Assembly (NCBI RefSeq): GCF_001267885.1
Contig: NZ_CP012382.1
Span: 4,079,001 to 4,143,000, forward strand
Source of the DNA: Streptomyces ambofaciens ATCC 23877
GTDB lineage: Bacteria; Actinomycetota; Actinomycetes; Streptomycetales; Streptomycetaceae
Direction: 5' to 3'
Length of the DNA: 64,000 nucleotides
Shown: piece after piece, positions 25,379 to 33,112 of the stretch
Numbering within the stretch: position 1 is the stretch's first letter
How the letters are laid out: the number at the start of each line of letters is the position of its first letter
Notes under the pieces: generated by a model
What the model was told of the DNA's origin: nothing
Seen by the model: only the letters and a program-made list of their open reading frames with translations
Database searches by the model: none
Position numbers and translations under genes: made by a program

Positions 25379-25837
25379 ATGGCACCCACCGGTACTCCCG
25401 GCATCCGTCGTGTCCGGGTGGACCCGGACGGCGCCCATCGCGCGTCCGCCTTCGCGCTGCCGACCGCCGGACTGCCCCGCCTGACGCCCGAGGAATGGGT
25501 GCGCGCCAGCTACGAGGACGTCCCGGCGCCGCTGCGCGAGCTGATCCGCGCGGGCTGGGCCGGCGTGCTCGGTCTGCGGCTGGGGCCGCGGCACTCGGCG
25601 CGGCACGTGGCGGGATGGCGCACGGTGGAGTCCGGGCCGGCCAGGCTGGCCGTGGAGGCCCGGGCCCCCTCACTGACCGTCCGCAACGTCGTGACGGCCG
25701 ACGGCGCGCGTCTGGTCTGGGCCACCTATGTGCGCTACGAGCGCCGGGCCGGGCGGGCGCTGTGGTCCCTGGCCGCGCCGGTGCACCACCTGGCCCTGCC
25801 CCTCCTGCTCGGCCGGGCCGTCCGCCGCAGGACCTGA
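25379..25837 (+). CDS. DUF2867-like protein
   Basis: Small protein of unknown function (152 aa). It reads HRASAFALPTAGLPRLTPEE, then PLRELIRAGWAGVLGLRLGP, then beta strands RLAVEARAPSLTVRNVVT and LVWATYVRYERR, and a C-terminal helix with conserved VHHLALPLLLGRAVRR; this fits the DUF2867 fold of steroid/lipid-binding SRPBCC-like proteins. No ribosome site precedes the ATG, but an appropriately placed TAGAAT does, so translation is probably leaderless. It converges with the LURP-one-like gene. Confidence 0.78.
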   Translation: MAPTGTPGIRRVRVDPDGAHRASAFALPTAGLPRLTPEEWVRASYEDVPAPLRELIRAGWAGVLGLRLGPRHSARHVAGWRTVESGPARLAVEARAPSLTVRNVVTADGARLVWATYVRYERRAGRALWSLAAPVHHLALPLLLGRAVRRRT

Positions 25838-25857
25838 GCCGCGGCCGGGCCCGCCCG

Positions 25858-26382
25858 TCAGCCGTCCGCCGCGTCCGTCCGGTCCGCCCCGTCCTTCTCG
25901 CGTTCCTTCTCCGCGAGGTGGATGACGCACACGGTCAGCGCGATCAGCAGGGCCGGGTCCGCGTCGTCCCGTACGACGTCCACGCCGTAGGTGTCGCGCA
26001 GGGTCAGCCACCGCCGGGAGACGACCGCGAGCAGTTCGCCGTCGTACTCGATGGCGAACTCCCGGTCGAGGATCTTGCCGCTGACGTCCAGCTCGGTGCC
26101 GTCGGCCAGGGAGACGCGGTAGTGGTTGCGCAGCAGGGACAGCCGCTTGCGCTTGATCCGCGCCAGCGGCTCGTCGCCCCGTTCGATCACCATCGTGTCG
26201 CGCAGGGCGAACATCTTCTGGTGGATGTCGACGAGCACCCGTCCCTGGGTGTCCTTCAGCTCCCAGGTGTCCCGCAGACGCATCGCCTTGCCGTCGACGA
26301 GGTACACCTTGTTGCCGCTGTCGTCCTCGATCCAGTAGTCGTCACCGAAGCCGAGGAGCCGGTCGTACACGAGGAATCTCAT
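25858..26382 (-). CDS. LURP-one-related (Tubby-like fold) protein
   Basis: Soluble beta-barrel protein (174 aa) of the LURP-one/DUF567 family: MRFLVYDRLLGFGDDYWIED, then paired strands ending in KVYLVDGKAMRLRDTWELKD, VLVDIHQKMFALRDTMVI and RVSLADGTELDVSGKILDRE. The regularly repeated RDT turns are typical. Related to tubby and phospholipid scramblase folds, suggesting membrane-lipid contact; biochemical role unknown. The charged C-terminus is Asp/Ala-rich. Probably monocistronic. Confidence 0.82.
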   Translation of the reverse strand: MRFLVYDRLLGFGDDYWIEDDSGNKVYLVDGKAMRLRDTWELKDTQGRVLVDIHQKMFALRDTMVIERGDEPLARIKRKRLSLLRNHYRVSLADGTELDVSGKILDREFAIEYDGELLAVVSRRWLTLRDTYGVDVVRDDADPALLIALTVCVIHLAEKEREKDGADRTDAADG

Positions 26383-26588
26383 GACGTGATCGCTTCCCCG
26401 CGGGGCGTCGCGGGACGCCGCCGGTAGGCCGACAGGCTGAGTGCCGAGGGCGGGGAGGGCCCCCGCCGGGCCGGCAGCCCGCCCGCCCGTCGGACCCGTC
26501 CACCCGTCCGCTCGTCCCGTCCGCCTCGTCCCGCCGGCCGCCGGCCGGCGAGGACACGTTGCTGATGTGACGCCCGACGCGTCGGGTG

Positions 26589-26834
26589 TCAGGCGCCGTA
26601 GCCGTTGTTGTAGCCGTCCCGCGTGTGGGGCCTTTCCTCGACGACCGGGGTCGTGGGCGGCATCATGACGCGGCGGCGTCGGGCGATGCTGCTGAACGTC
26701 GCGACACCGATCAGGCCGACGATCATGAAGATCACTCCGACGAGGTCGAGGTTGACGCCCTGCATGTCCCAGTCGGTCGCGAACGTGAGGATGGCTCCCA
26801 CGGCGATGAGGATGATGCACCCGCCGAGGCCCAT
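26589..26834 (-). CDS. Small two-TM membrane protein (DUF6458-like)
   Basis: 81-aa membrane protein widely found in Streptomyces: TM1 MGLGGCIILIAVGAILTFAT, a short outer loop DWDMQGVNLD, TM2 LVGVIFMIVGLIGVATFSS, then a cytosolic basic patch ARRRRVM and a Pro/Glu tail ending GYNNGYGA. ATG 26834 has GGGAGG nine bases upstream. Function unknown. A 206-bp gap without gene separates it from the LURP-one-like gene. Confidence 0.83.
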   Translation of the reverse strand: MGLGGCIILIAVGAILTFATDWDMQGVNLDLVGVIFMIVGLIGVATFSSIARRRRVMMPPTTPVVEERPHTRDGYNNGYGA

Positions 26835-26959
26835 GAGTATTGCCTCCCTGTAGATCCGGTCGGTTCCGGCTTTCCGGTCGATCCGGTTCCGTTCGGGTAC
26901 CCCGGGTGTCAACCCCCATGCAGCGGCGTGTCGTTCCGCGGCACGACCGGGCGGCGGGA

Positions 26960-28258
26960 CTACGGGCGGAGGAAGGCCACCAGCGCGTTCGCCAGCAGGT
27001 ACGGGTCGTCGGCGCCGCACAACTCCCGGGCGCTGTGCATCGAGAGGATGGCGGCGCCGATGTCGACGGTGCTGATGCCGTGCCGGGCCGCGGTGATCGG
27101 GCCGATGGTCGTGCCGCACGGCATGGCGTTGTTGGAGACGAAGGTCTGGAAGGGGACGTCCGCCTTCTCGCAGGCCGCGGCGAACACCGCGCGGCCCGAA
27201 CCGTCGGTGGCGTAGCGGTTGTTGACGTTGACCTTCAGGATGGGGCCGCCGTTGACGCGCGGGTGGTGCGTCGGGTCGTGCCGCTCCGCGTAGTTGGGGT
27301 GGACGGCGTGGCCCGTGTCGGAGGAGAGGCAGACCGTGCCGGCGAAGGCGCGGGCCCGGTCCTCGTACGAGCCGCCGCGCGCGAACACCGAGCGCTCCAG
27401 CACGCTGCCGAGCAGCGGGCCGTCCGCGCCGGTGTCCGACTGGGAGCCGGTCTCCTCGTGGTCGAAGGCGGCGAGGACGGGGATGTACGGCAGGCCGGTG
27501 CCGCCGGACGCGACCGAGGCCAGGGCGGCCACTCCGGCGTGCACGGAGAGGAGGTTGTCCATGCGGGGGCCGGCCACCAGCTCCCTGTCGCGCCCCAGGT
27601 ACGCCGGCGGCTCCACGGAGTGGGTCATCAGGTCCCAGCCGGTGACCTCGCCGCGGTCCAGTCCCGCCTCCTCCTCCAGGAAGGCGATCAGGTCGCCGTC
27701 GCGGACGGTGTCGCCGAGGCCCCAGACGGGCTGGAGGTGGCGCTGCTTGTCGAGCTTGAGGCCCTCCGCGGACACGTTGCGGTCCATGTGGATGGCGAGT
27801 TGCGGGACGCGCAGCAGGGGGCGGTCCACGTTCACCAGGCGCGTGGAGCCGTCGCGCAGGGTCAGCCGGCCGGCCAGGCCCAGGTCCCGGTCCAGCCAGG
27901 AGTTCATCAGCGGGCCGCCGTAGATCTCCACGGCGACCTGGCGCCAGCCGTGCGTGCCGGTGTCGGGGCGCGGCTTCACCCGCAGGTTGGGGGAGTCGGT
28001 GTGCGCGCCGACGATGCGGAACGGGGTGTGCGGCTCGGCGCCCTCGGGGACGTACCAGGCCACGATCGCGCCGCCGCGCAGCACGTACCTCCCGCCGGCC
28101 GTCCCGTCCCAGGCCTCCGTCTCCGCGACCTGCCTGAAGCCGGCCTTCTCCAGCCGCTCGGCGGCGTTCGCCACGGCGTGGTACGGCGTGGGACTCGCCG
28201 CCAGGAAGGTCATCAGGTCGTCGGTGTGGCCGCGGTGGAAGCGGGACGGTGCGCTCAT
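26960..28258 (-). CDS. M18 family aminopeptidase (aspartyl aminopeptidase-like)
   Basis: Zinc aminopeptidase, tetrahedral dodecamer in known relatives (432 aa). Metal ligands and motifs seen: HTD in IVGAHTDSPNLRVKPRP (about residue 85), GPRMDNL (about 234), catalytic Glu pair in FDHEETGSQ (about 270), HAVHPNY and NNRYATDG, and the C-terminal MPCGTTIGPITAARHGI and IDIG-like VDIGAAILSMHS. ATG 28258 has AAGGTG eight bases upstream; GTG 28267 is less likely. Stands alone downstream of the acyl-CoA dehydrogenase terminator. Confidence 0.93.
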   Translation of the reverse strand: MSAPSRFHRGHTDDLMTFLAASPTPYHAVANAAERLEKAGFRQVAETEAWDGTAGGRYVLRGGAIVAWYVPEGAEPHTPFRIVGAHTDSPNLRVKPRPDTGTHGWRQVAVEIYGGPLMNSWLDRDLGLAGRLTLRDGSTRLVNVDRPLLRVPQLAIHMDRNVSAEGLKLDKQRHLQPVWGLGDTVRDGDLIAFLEEEAGLDRGEVTGWDLMTHSVEPPAYLGRDRELVAGPRMDNLLSVHAGVAALASVASGGTGLPYIPVLAAFDHEETGSQSDTGADGPLLGSVLERSVFARGGSYEDRARAFAGTVCLSSDTGHAVHPNYAERHDPTHHPRVNGGPILKVNVNNRYATDGSGRAVFAAACEKADVPFQTFVSNNAMPCGTTIGPITAARHGISTVDIGAAILSMHSARELCGADDPYLLANALVAFLRP

Positions 28259-28278
28259 GGGGTTCACCTTAACGACGT

Positions 28279-28318
28279 ACGAGGGCCCGCTCCCCGGATG
28301 GCGGGAGCGGGCCCTCGT
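28279..28318 (-). terminator. Terminator of the acyl-CoA dehydrogenase gene
   Basis: Perfect 16-bp stem (arm ACGAGGGCCCGCTCCC), 8-base loop, 40 bases beyond the end of the minus-strand acyl-CoA dehydrogenase gene. Confidence 0.82.
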
Positions 28319-28356
28319 GAGGGTGTGTGGGATTGGTGGAGAGACCTCCGGGACCC

Positions 28357-30183
28357 CTAGAAGGCCGCCTCGTCCAGCTCCATCAGGTCCAGCTCGACAC
28401 CCTGGGCGACCTTGCGGGCCAGGGTGAGGCCGGGCAGGACGTTGGCCGCGAAGAACTTCGCCGCCGCGATCTTGCCGGTGTAGAACGCCTTGTCCTTCGC
28501 GCTCGCCGTCGGCAGCTTCTCGGCGGCGATGGCGGCACCCTTGAGGAGCAGGTAGCCGACGATCACGTCACCGGAGGCGAGCAGCAGGCGGGTGGTGTTG
28601 AGGCCCACCTTGTAGATGTTCTTGACGTCCTGCTCGGTGGCGGCGAGGTCGGTGAGCATGACGCCGACGATGGCCTCCAGCTCGACGGCGGCCTTGGCCA
28701 GGTGCTCGCGGGCGCCGGCCAGCTCCTCGCCGCCGGTGGCGAGGGCCAGGAACTTCTTGATGTCCTCGGCGAGCGAGTTCAGCGCGGCGCCCTGGTTGCG
28801 GACGATCTTCCGGAAGAAGTAGTCCTGGCCCTGGATCGCCGTGGTGCCCTCGTACAGGGTGTCGATCTTGGCGTCGCGGATGTACTGCTCGATCGGGTAC
28901 TCCTGGAGGAACCCGGAGCCGCCGAAGGTCTGGAGCGACTGGGCGAGCTGCTCGTAGGCCTTCTCGGAGCCGTAGCCCTTGACGATCGGCAGGAGCAGGT
29001 CGTTGAGGGCGTGCTCGGTGGCGGCGTCCTCGCCGTTCGCCTCCTTGACCTGGATCTCGTCCTGGACGGAGGCGGTGTACATGACCAGGGCGCGCATGCC
29101 CTCGGCGTACGCCTTCTGCGTCATGAGGGAGCGGCGGACGTCCGGGTGGTGCGTGATGGTGACCTTGGGGGCCGTCTTGTCCATGAAGTTGGCCAGGTCG
29201 GGGCCCTGCACGCGCTCCTTGGCGTACTCCAGGGCGTTGAGGTAGCCCGTGGAGAGGGTGGAGATCGCCTTCGTGCCGACCATCATGCGGGCGAACTCGA
29301 TGATGCGGAACATCTGGCGGATGCCGTCGTGCTTGTCGCCGATCAGCCAGCCCTTGGCGGGGTGGCGGTCGCCGAAGGTCATCTCGCAGGTGTTGGAGGC
29401 CTTCAGGCCCATCTTGTGCTCGACGTTGGTGGCGTAGACGCCGTTGCGCTCGCCCAGCTCGCCGGTCTCGAAGTCGAACTCGTACTTCGGGACGAGGAAG
29501 AGGGACAGGCCCTTGGTGCCGGGGCCGGCGCCCTCGGGGCGGGCGAGGACGTAGTGGAGGATGTTCTCCGACATGTCGTGCTCGCCGGACGTGATGAAGC
29601 GCTTGACGCCCTCGATGTGCCAGGAGCCGTCCTCCTGCTGCACGGCCTTGGTGCGGCCGGCGCCCACGTCCGAGCCGGCGTCCGGCTCGGTGAGGACCAT
29701 GGTGGAGCCCCACTGCTTCTCGACGGCGATCGAGGCGATGTGCTTCTGGACCTCGTTGCCCTCCTCGAAGAGGATGCCCGCGAAGGCCGGGCCGGAGGAG
29801 TACATCCACACGGCCGGGTTGGCACCGAGGATCAGTTCCGCGTAGGCCCAGATCAGGGAGCGCGGCGAGGTGGTGCCGCCGATCTCCTCGGGCAGGCCCA
29901 GGCGCCAGTACTCGGAGTCCATGAAGGCCTGGTAGCTCTTCTTGAAGGACGCCGGGACCGGCGCGGTGTTGGTCTCCGGGTCGAAGACCGGCGGATTGCG
30001 GTCCGCGTCGGCGAAGGACTCGGCCAGCTCGTTCTCCGAGAGGCGGGTCAGCTCCTCCAGAACGCTCTTGGCGGTGTCCGTGTCCATCTCCGCGAACGGG
30101 CCGGTGCCGTAGACCTTGTCGCGGCCGAGCACCTCGAAGAGGTTGAACTCGATGTCCCGGAGATTCGGCTTGTAGTGCCCCAT
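28357..30183 (-). CDS. Acyl-CoA dehydrogenase, FadE5-like (608 aa)
   Basis: FAD enzyme of fatty-acid beta-oxidation. The N-terminus [20 protein letters not shown] and length match the large FadE5-type dehydrogenases of actinobacteria. The flavin/substrate motif [20 protein letters not shown] (about 165), [31 protein letters not shown] and the catalytic-Glu loop [12 protein letters not shown] are visible; an extra C-terminal helical domain (about 470-608) is present. ATG 30183. Divergent from the SseB-like gene; the 162-bp region between them carries a short dyad TACC-N4-GGTA (30277-30288) that may bind a TetR-type fatty-acid regulator (inference). Confidence 0.94.
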   Translation of the reverse strand: MGHYKPNLRDIEFNLFEVLGRDKVYGTGPFAEMDTDTAKSVLEELTRLSENELAESFADADRNPPVFDPETNTAPVPASFKKSYQAFMDSEYWRLGLPEEIGGTTSPRSLIWAYAELILGANPAVWMYSSGPAFAGILFEEGNEVQKHIASIAVEKQWGSTMVLTEPDAGSDVGAGRTKAVQQEDGSWHIEGVKRFITSGEHDMSENILHYVLARPEGAGPGTKGLSLFLVPKYEFDFETGELGERNGVYATNVEHKMGLKASNTCEMTFGDRHPAKGWLIGDKHDGIRQMFRIIEFARMMVGTKAISTLSTGYLNALEYAKERVQGPDLANFMDKTAPKVTITHHPDVRRSLMTQKAYAEGMRALVMYTASVQDEIQVKEANGEDAATEHALNDLLLPIVKGYGSEKAYEQLAQSLQTFGGSGFLQEYPIEQYIRDAKIDTLYEGTTAIQGQDYFFRKIVRNQGAALNSLAEDIKKFLALATGGEELAGAREHLAKAAVELEAIVGVMLTDLAATEQDVKNIYKVGLNTTRLLLASGDVIVGYLLLKGAAIAAEKLPTASAKDKAFYTGKIAAAKFFAANVLPGLTLARKVAQGVELDLMELDEAAF

Positions 30184-30276
30184 GGCGACGGCTCCGTTGA
30201 GAGATCGGCGAGGCACTGACTCCTCGCATCTGTACACATACCGACTGCGCGTACCAAGCAGTAGCTACGATGATGC

Positions 30277-30288
30277 TACCCGTCGGTA
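30277..30288. promoter_or_regulatory. Short dyad upstream of the acyl-CoA dehydrogenase gene
   Basis: TACCCGTCGGTA, a TACC-N4-GGTA dyad, with CTCGTTA repeated in tandem at 30321-30334 nearby. Possible operator; identity of the regulator is unknown. Confidence 0.4.
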
Positions 30289-30332
30289 ATAAGAAGCAAC
30301 CCCGAGCGGGTCATCTGTGACTCGTTACTCGT

Positions 30333-30338
30333 TAGTCT
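30333..30338 (+). promoter_or_regulatory. -10 element for leaderless SseB-like gene
   Basis: TAGTCT ends seven bases before the ATG at 30346, and no ribosome site is present, so the transcript probably starts at the initiator codon. Confidence 0.5.
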
Positions 30339-30345
30339 GTGCGGC

Positions 30346-30813
30346 ATGTACGGCTACGACCAGACCGCGGGTCCTCAGCAGCAGCAGTACGCCCCGCCGC
30401 AGCAGCCGATGTCCGGCGGGTACGGACAGCAGCCGCCGCTGTACCCCGAGCCGTCCCCGCCCTCGCTCGCGGACGCGGTGCGCGCCTTCACCACGGGCCA
30501 GATGTCCGCCGAGGACTTCCAGCAGATCTTCGCCACCTCGAAGGTCTACTGCCCGCGCGGCGACAACCCGGGCTTCCTCGCGCTGCACAACACCCAGCAG
30601 CCCGTGATCCCGATGTTCACCGGCCTCAAGGAGCTGCGCCGGTACGCGGGCAAGGAGTCCAAGTACTTCGTGATCACCGGCGCGGAGGTGATCGACCTGC
30701 TGCCCACCGGCTACGGCTTCGTGCTGGACATGGAGGGCGAGCACCGGATGGTGTTCGACGCCAAGGCAGTCGAACAGATGGTCGATTTCGCGATGCGCCG
30801 GATGTACGGCTAG
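30346..30813 (+). CDS. SseB-like domain protein
   Basis: 155-aa protein. The first about 45 residues are a Gln/Pro/Gly/Tyr-rich disordered segment (AGPQQQQYAPPQQPMSGGYG); the remainder is an SseB N-terminal-type domain with LADAVRAFTTGQMSAEDFQQ, VYCPRGDNPGFLALHNTQQP, VIPMFTGLKELRRYAG and the end DFAMRRMYG. SseB-domain proteins are common in Streptomyces (some near type VII secretion genes), but their function is unknown. Probable leaderless gene. Confidence 0.82.
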   Translation: MYGYDQTAGPQQQQYAPPQQPMSGGYGQQPPLYPEPSPPSLADAVRAFTTGQMSAEDFQQIFATSKVYCPRGDNPGFLALHNTQQPVIPMFTGLKELRRYAGKESKYFVITGAEVIDLLPTGYGFVLDMEGEHRMVFDAKAVEQMVDFAMRRMYG

Positions 30814-30857
30814 ACGTCTTGCCCCACAGGCGGCCGTACGCGACCGCGGATACCGCG

Positions 30858-30883
30858 AGCCCGGAGGGAATGCCCTCCGGGCT
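30858..30883 (+). terminator. Intrinsic terminator of the SseB-like gene
   Basis: 11-bp stem (AGCCCGGAGGG with its complement), 4-base loop aatg, followed by TTC. Confidence 0.8.
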
Positions 30884-30896
30884 TTCGTGGTTCCAG

Positions 30897-30926
30897 GTGA
30901 CAAGAAGTTCAACGCTCAACTAAAGT
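30897..30926 (+). promoter_or_regulatory. Candidate promoter of the pirin gene
   Basis: GTGACA (30897-30902), 18-base spacer, TAAAGT (30921-30926). GTTCA (30907-30911) and TGAAC (30926-30930) form a spaced inverted repeat across the -10 that could be an operator. Confidence 0.5.
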
Positions 30927-30954
30927 GAACCGCACACCGCCCGAGGAGGTCGAC

Positions 30955-31932
30955 ATGCCTGCCGTGACCGTCGAGAACCCGTTGACGCTGCCCCGCGTAT
31001 CCGCGTCCGCCGACGCCGTCGCACGTCCCGTGCTCACCGTGACGACCGCGCCCAGCGGTTTCGAGGGTGAGGGCTTCCCGGTGCGCCGCGCGTTCGCCGG
31101 GATCAACTACCGCCATCTCGACCCGTTCATCATGATGGACCAGATGGGTGAGGTGGAGTACGCGCCCGGGGAGCCCAAGGGCACGCCCTGGCACCCGCAC
31201 CGCGGCTTCGAGACCGTCACCTACATCATCGACGGGATCTTCGACCACCAGGACTCCAACGGCGGTGGCGGCACCATCACCAACGGCGACACGCAGTGGA
31301 TGACGGCGGGCTCCGGCCTGCTGCACATCGAGGCGCCGCCGGAGCAGCTGGTCATGTCCGGCGGGCTCTTCCACGGCCTCCAGCTGTGGGTGAACCTCCC
31401 GGCCAAGGACAAGATGATGGCCCCCCGGTACCAGGACATCCGCAGCGGATCGGTCCAGCTGCTCACCTCCCCCGACGGCGGCGCGCTGCTGCGGGTCATC
31501 GCCGGCGAGCTGGACGGCCACGACGGCCCCGGGATCACGCACACGCCGATCACGATGGTCCACGCGACCCTCGCGCCCGGCGCCGAGGTGACCCTGCCGT
31601 GGCGGGAGGACTTCAACGGCCTGGCGTACGTGATGGCCGGCCGCGGATCGGTCGGCGCCGAGCGGCGGCCGATCCACCTGGGCCAGACCGCGGTCTTCGG
31701 CGCCGGGGGCTCGCTGACCGTCCGCGCGGACGACAAGCAGGACGCGCACACCCCCGACCTGGAGGTCGTGCTCCTCGGCGGACAGCCGATCCGGGAGCCG
31801 ATGGCGCACTACGGTCCGTTCGTCATGAACACCAAGGACGAGCTGATGCAGGCCTTCGAGGACTTCCAGAAGGGACGGCTCGGCACGGTCCCGGCCGTGC
31901 ACGGCATGTCGGCGGCGGGGCCCGAGGCCTGA
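30955..31932 (+). CDS. Pirin-family protein
   Basis: Bicupin Fe-binding protein (325 aa). The N-terminal cupin has the metal-binding signature PWHPHRGFETVTYI (two His) and GLLHIEAPP (His and Glu); the C-terminal cupin is VTLPWREDFNGLAYVMAGRG. Pirins act as quercetinase-like dioxygenases or as redox regulators; in Streptomyces a pirin has been reported to repress acyl-CoA dehydrogenase activity, so its closeness to the FadE5-like gene is noteworthy. ATG 30955 follows GAGGAGG at five bases; an upstream GTG-less reading adds no conserved residues. Confidence 0.92.
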   Translation: MPAVTVENPLTLPRVSASADAVARPVLTVTTAPSGFEGEGFPVRRAFAGINYRHLDPFIMMDQMGEVEYAPGEPKGTPWHPHRGFETVTYIIDGIFDHQDSNGGGGTITNGDTQWMTAGSGLLHIEAPPEQLVMSGGLFHGLQLWVNLPAKDKMMAPRYQDIRSGSVQLLTSPDGGALLRVIAGELDGHDGPGITHTPITMVHATLAPGAEVTLPWREDFNGLAYVMAGRGSVGAERRPIHLGQTAVFGAGGSLTVRADDKQDAHTPDLEVVLLGGQPIREPMAHYGPFVMNTKDELMQAFEDFQKGRLGTVPAVHGMSAAGPEA

Positions 31933-31975
31933 CACCGGCCCCGGCTGACAGCACGTCACGCTGACACCGCGTCAC

Positions 31976-32010
31976 CCGGGCGGGCGGTCCGCGCAGGACA
32001 GCCCGCCCGG
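31976..32010 (+). terminator. Hairpin after the pirin gene
   Basis: CCGGGCGGGC (31976-31985) pairs with GCCCGCCCGG (32001-32010), 15-base loop. No T-run. Confidence 0.55.
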
Positions 32011-32029
32011 TGCGTGATCGGCTGGTGGA

Positions 32030-33112
32030 GTGCAGCTGCTTCCCGGTCCGGTGCGTCGGTTCGCCGCCTGGTGCGCCGTCATCCTGCTCGCCAGCGGGGT
32101 CGTCTACGTCGCGATCCGGCTCTGCGTCGAACTGCGCACCGCCGTGACGCCGGCGCTGCTCGCACTGCTCGGCACGGCCCTGCTCCGCCCGTTGCACCGG
32201 CGGCTGGTGAAAGCGCACGTCCAGCGGTCGCTGGCCGCCGGGCTCACCTGCGTCGCCGTCGTCGCCGTGGTCGGCGGGGCCGTGTACATCGTCGTCTCCG
32301 CGCTCATCGAGACCGGTGACCAGATCGTCGCCTCGGTGCGCAGCGCGGCGCGGGACATCGCCGACCACTTCGGGGCGGCCGGGACCTCGCTGGACGACAT
32401 GGCGTCCAACGCGCGCGAGCTGCTCGGGAAGTTCGGCGGTACGGCCGCCTCCGGCGTGGTCACCGGGATCAGCGTCGTCGGCGAGATGATCGCCATGGCC
32501 GTGCTCGCGCTGCTGCTCGTCTTCTTCTTCCTGCGCGACTCCGACCGGGCCGTCGGCACGGTGCGGGCCCTCTCGCCGCGGCACAGCGCCGACATGGTGG
32601 AGGCGATGGCCCGGCGGGCCTTCGGGGCCGTCGAGGGCTTCATGCGGGGCACCACCCTCATCGCCCTCATCGACGCGGTCTGCATCACCGTCGGGCTGCT
32701 CGTCCTGCGCGTCCCCGGTGCGGTCGGACTCGGGGCGCTGGTCTTCGTCGGCGCCTACATCCCCTACCTCGGCGCCTTCATCTCCGGGACCGTGGCGATC
32801 CTGGTCGCGCTGGCCGACCGCGGGTTCGTCATCGCGCTGTGGGCGCTCGGCGTGGTGCTGGCCGTGCAGGTGCTGGAGGGACACGTGCTCCAGCCGATGG
32901 TCCAGAGCCGGACCGTGCAGATGCACCCGGCCGTCGTGCTGCTGGCGCTCACCGCGGGGGCGTCGGTGGCGGGCATCCTGGGGATGCTGCTCGCCGTTCC
33001 GCTCACCGCGGCCGCCTTCGGCGTCGTGCACGAGCTCCAGGGCCGTTACGCGGCCTCGGGACCGCCCTCCGCGCCCGGGCCGAGGCCGGCCTCGGGGTCC
33101 GTGGACTCGTAG
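32030..33112 (+). CDS. AI-2E family (UPF0118/PerM-like) membrane transporter
   Basis: Polytopic membrane protein (360 aa) with about eight spans: two N-terminal spans, one at VAVVAVVGGAVYIVVSALIE, a long cytosolic helix region, then the characteristic cluster MAVLALLLVFFFLRDSDR, GTTLIALIDAVCITVGLLVL and AVGLGALVFVGAYIPYLGAF. The PYLGAFISG and EGHVLQPMVQSRTVQMHP signatures identify the AI-2E/PerM family, whose members export small molecules or ions; substrate unknown. GTG 32030 lacks a good ribosome site. Its last 67 bases overlap, tail to tail, the end of the opposite SpoIIE-type gene. Confidence 0.87.
   Translation: MQLLPGPVRRFAAWCAVILLASGVVYVAIRLCVELRTAVTPALLALLGTALLRPLHRRLVKAHVQRSLAAGLTCVAVVAVVGGAVYIVVSALIETGDQIVASVRSAARDIADHFGAAGTSLDDMASNARELLGKFGGTAASGVVTGISVVGEMIAMAVLALLLVFFFLRDSDRAVGTVRALSPRHSADMVEAMARRAFGAVEGFMRGTTLIALIDAVCITVGLLVLRVPGAVGLGALVFVGAYIPYLGAFISGTVAILVALADRGFVIALWALGVVLAVQVLEGHVLQPMVQSRTVQMHPAVVLLALTAGASVAGILGMLLAVPLTAAAFGVVHELQGRYAASGPPSAPGPRPASGSVDS

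Noticed and set aside
28327..30219. Long open frame (630 codons) antisense to the acyl-CoA dehydrogenase
   Set aside because: Codon-shadow in high-GC DNA; the opposite strand encodes a clear FadE5-like enzyme and the shadow product has no recognisable motif.
30321..30334. CTCGTTA tandem repeat as a defined operator
   Set aside because: Only two copies, not palindromic, and no known match; kept only as a note with the adjacent dyad.
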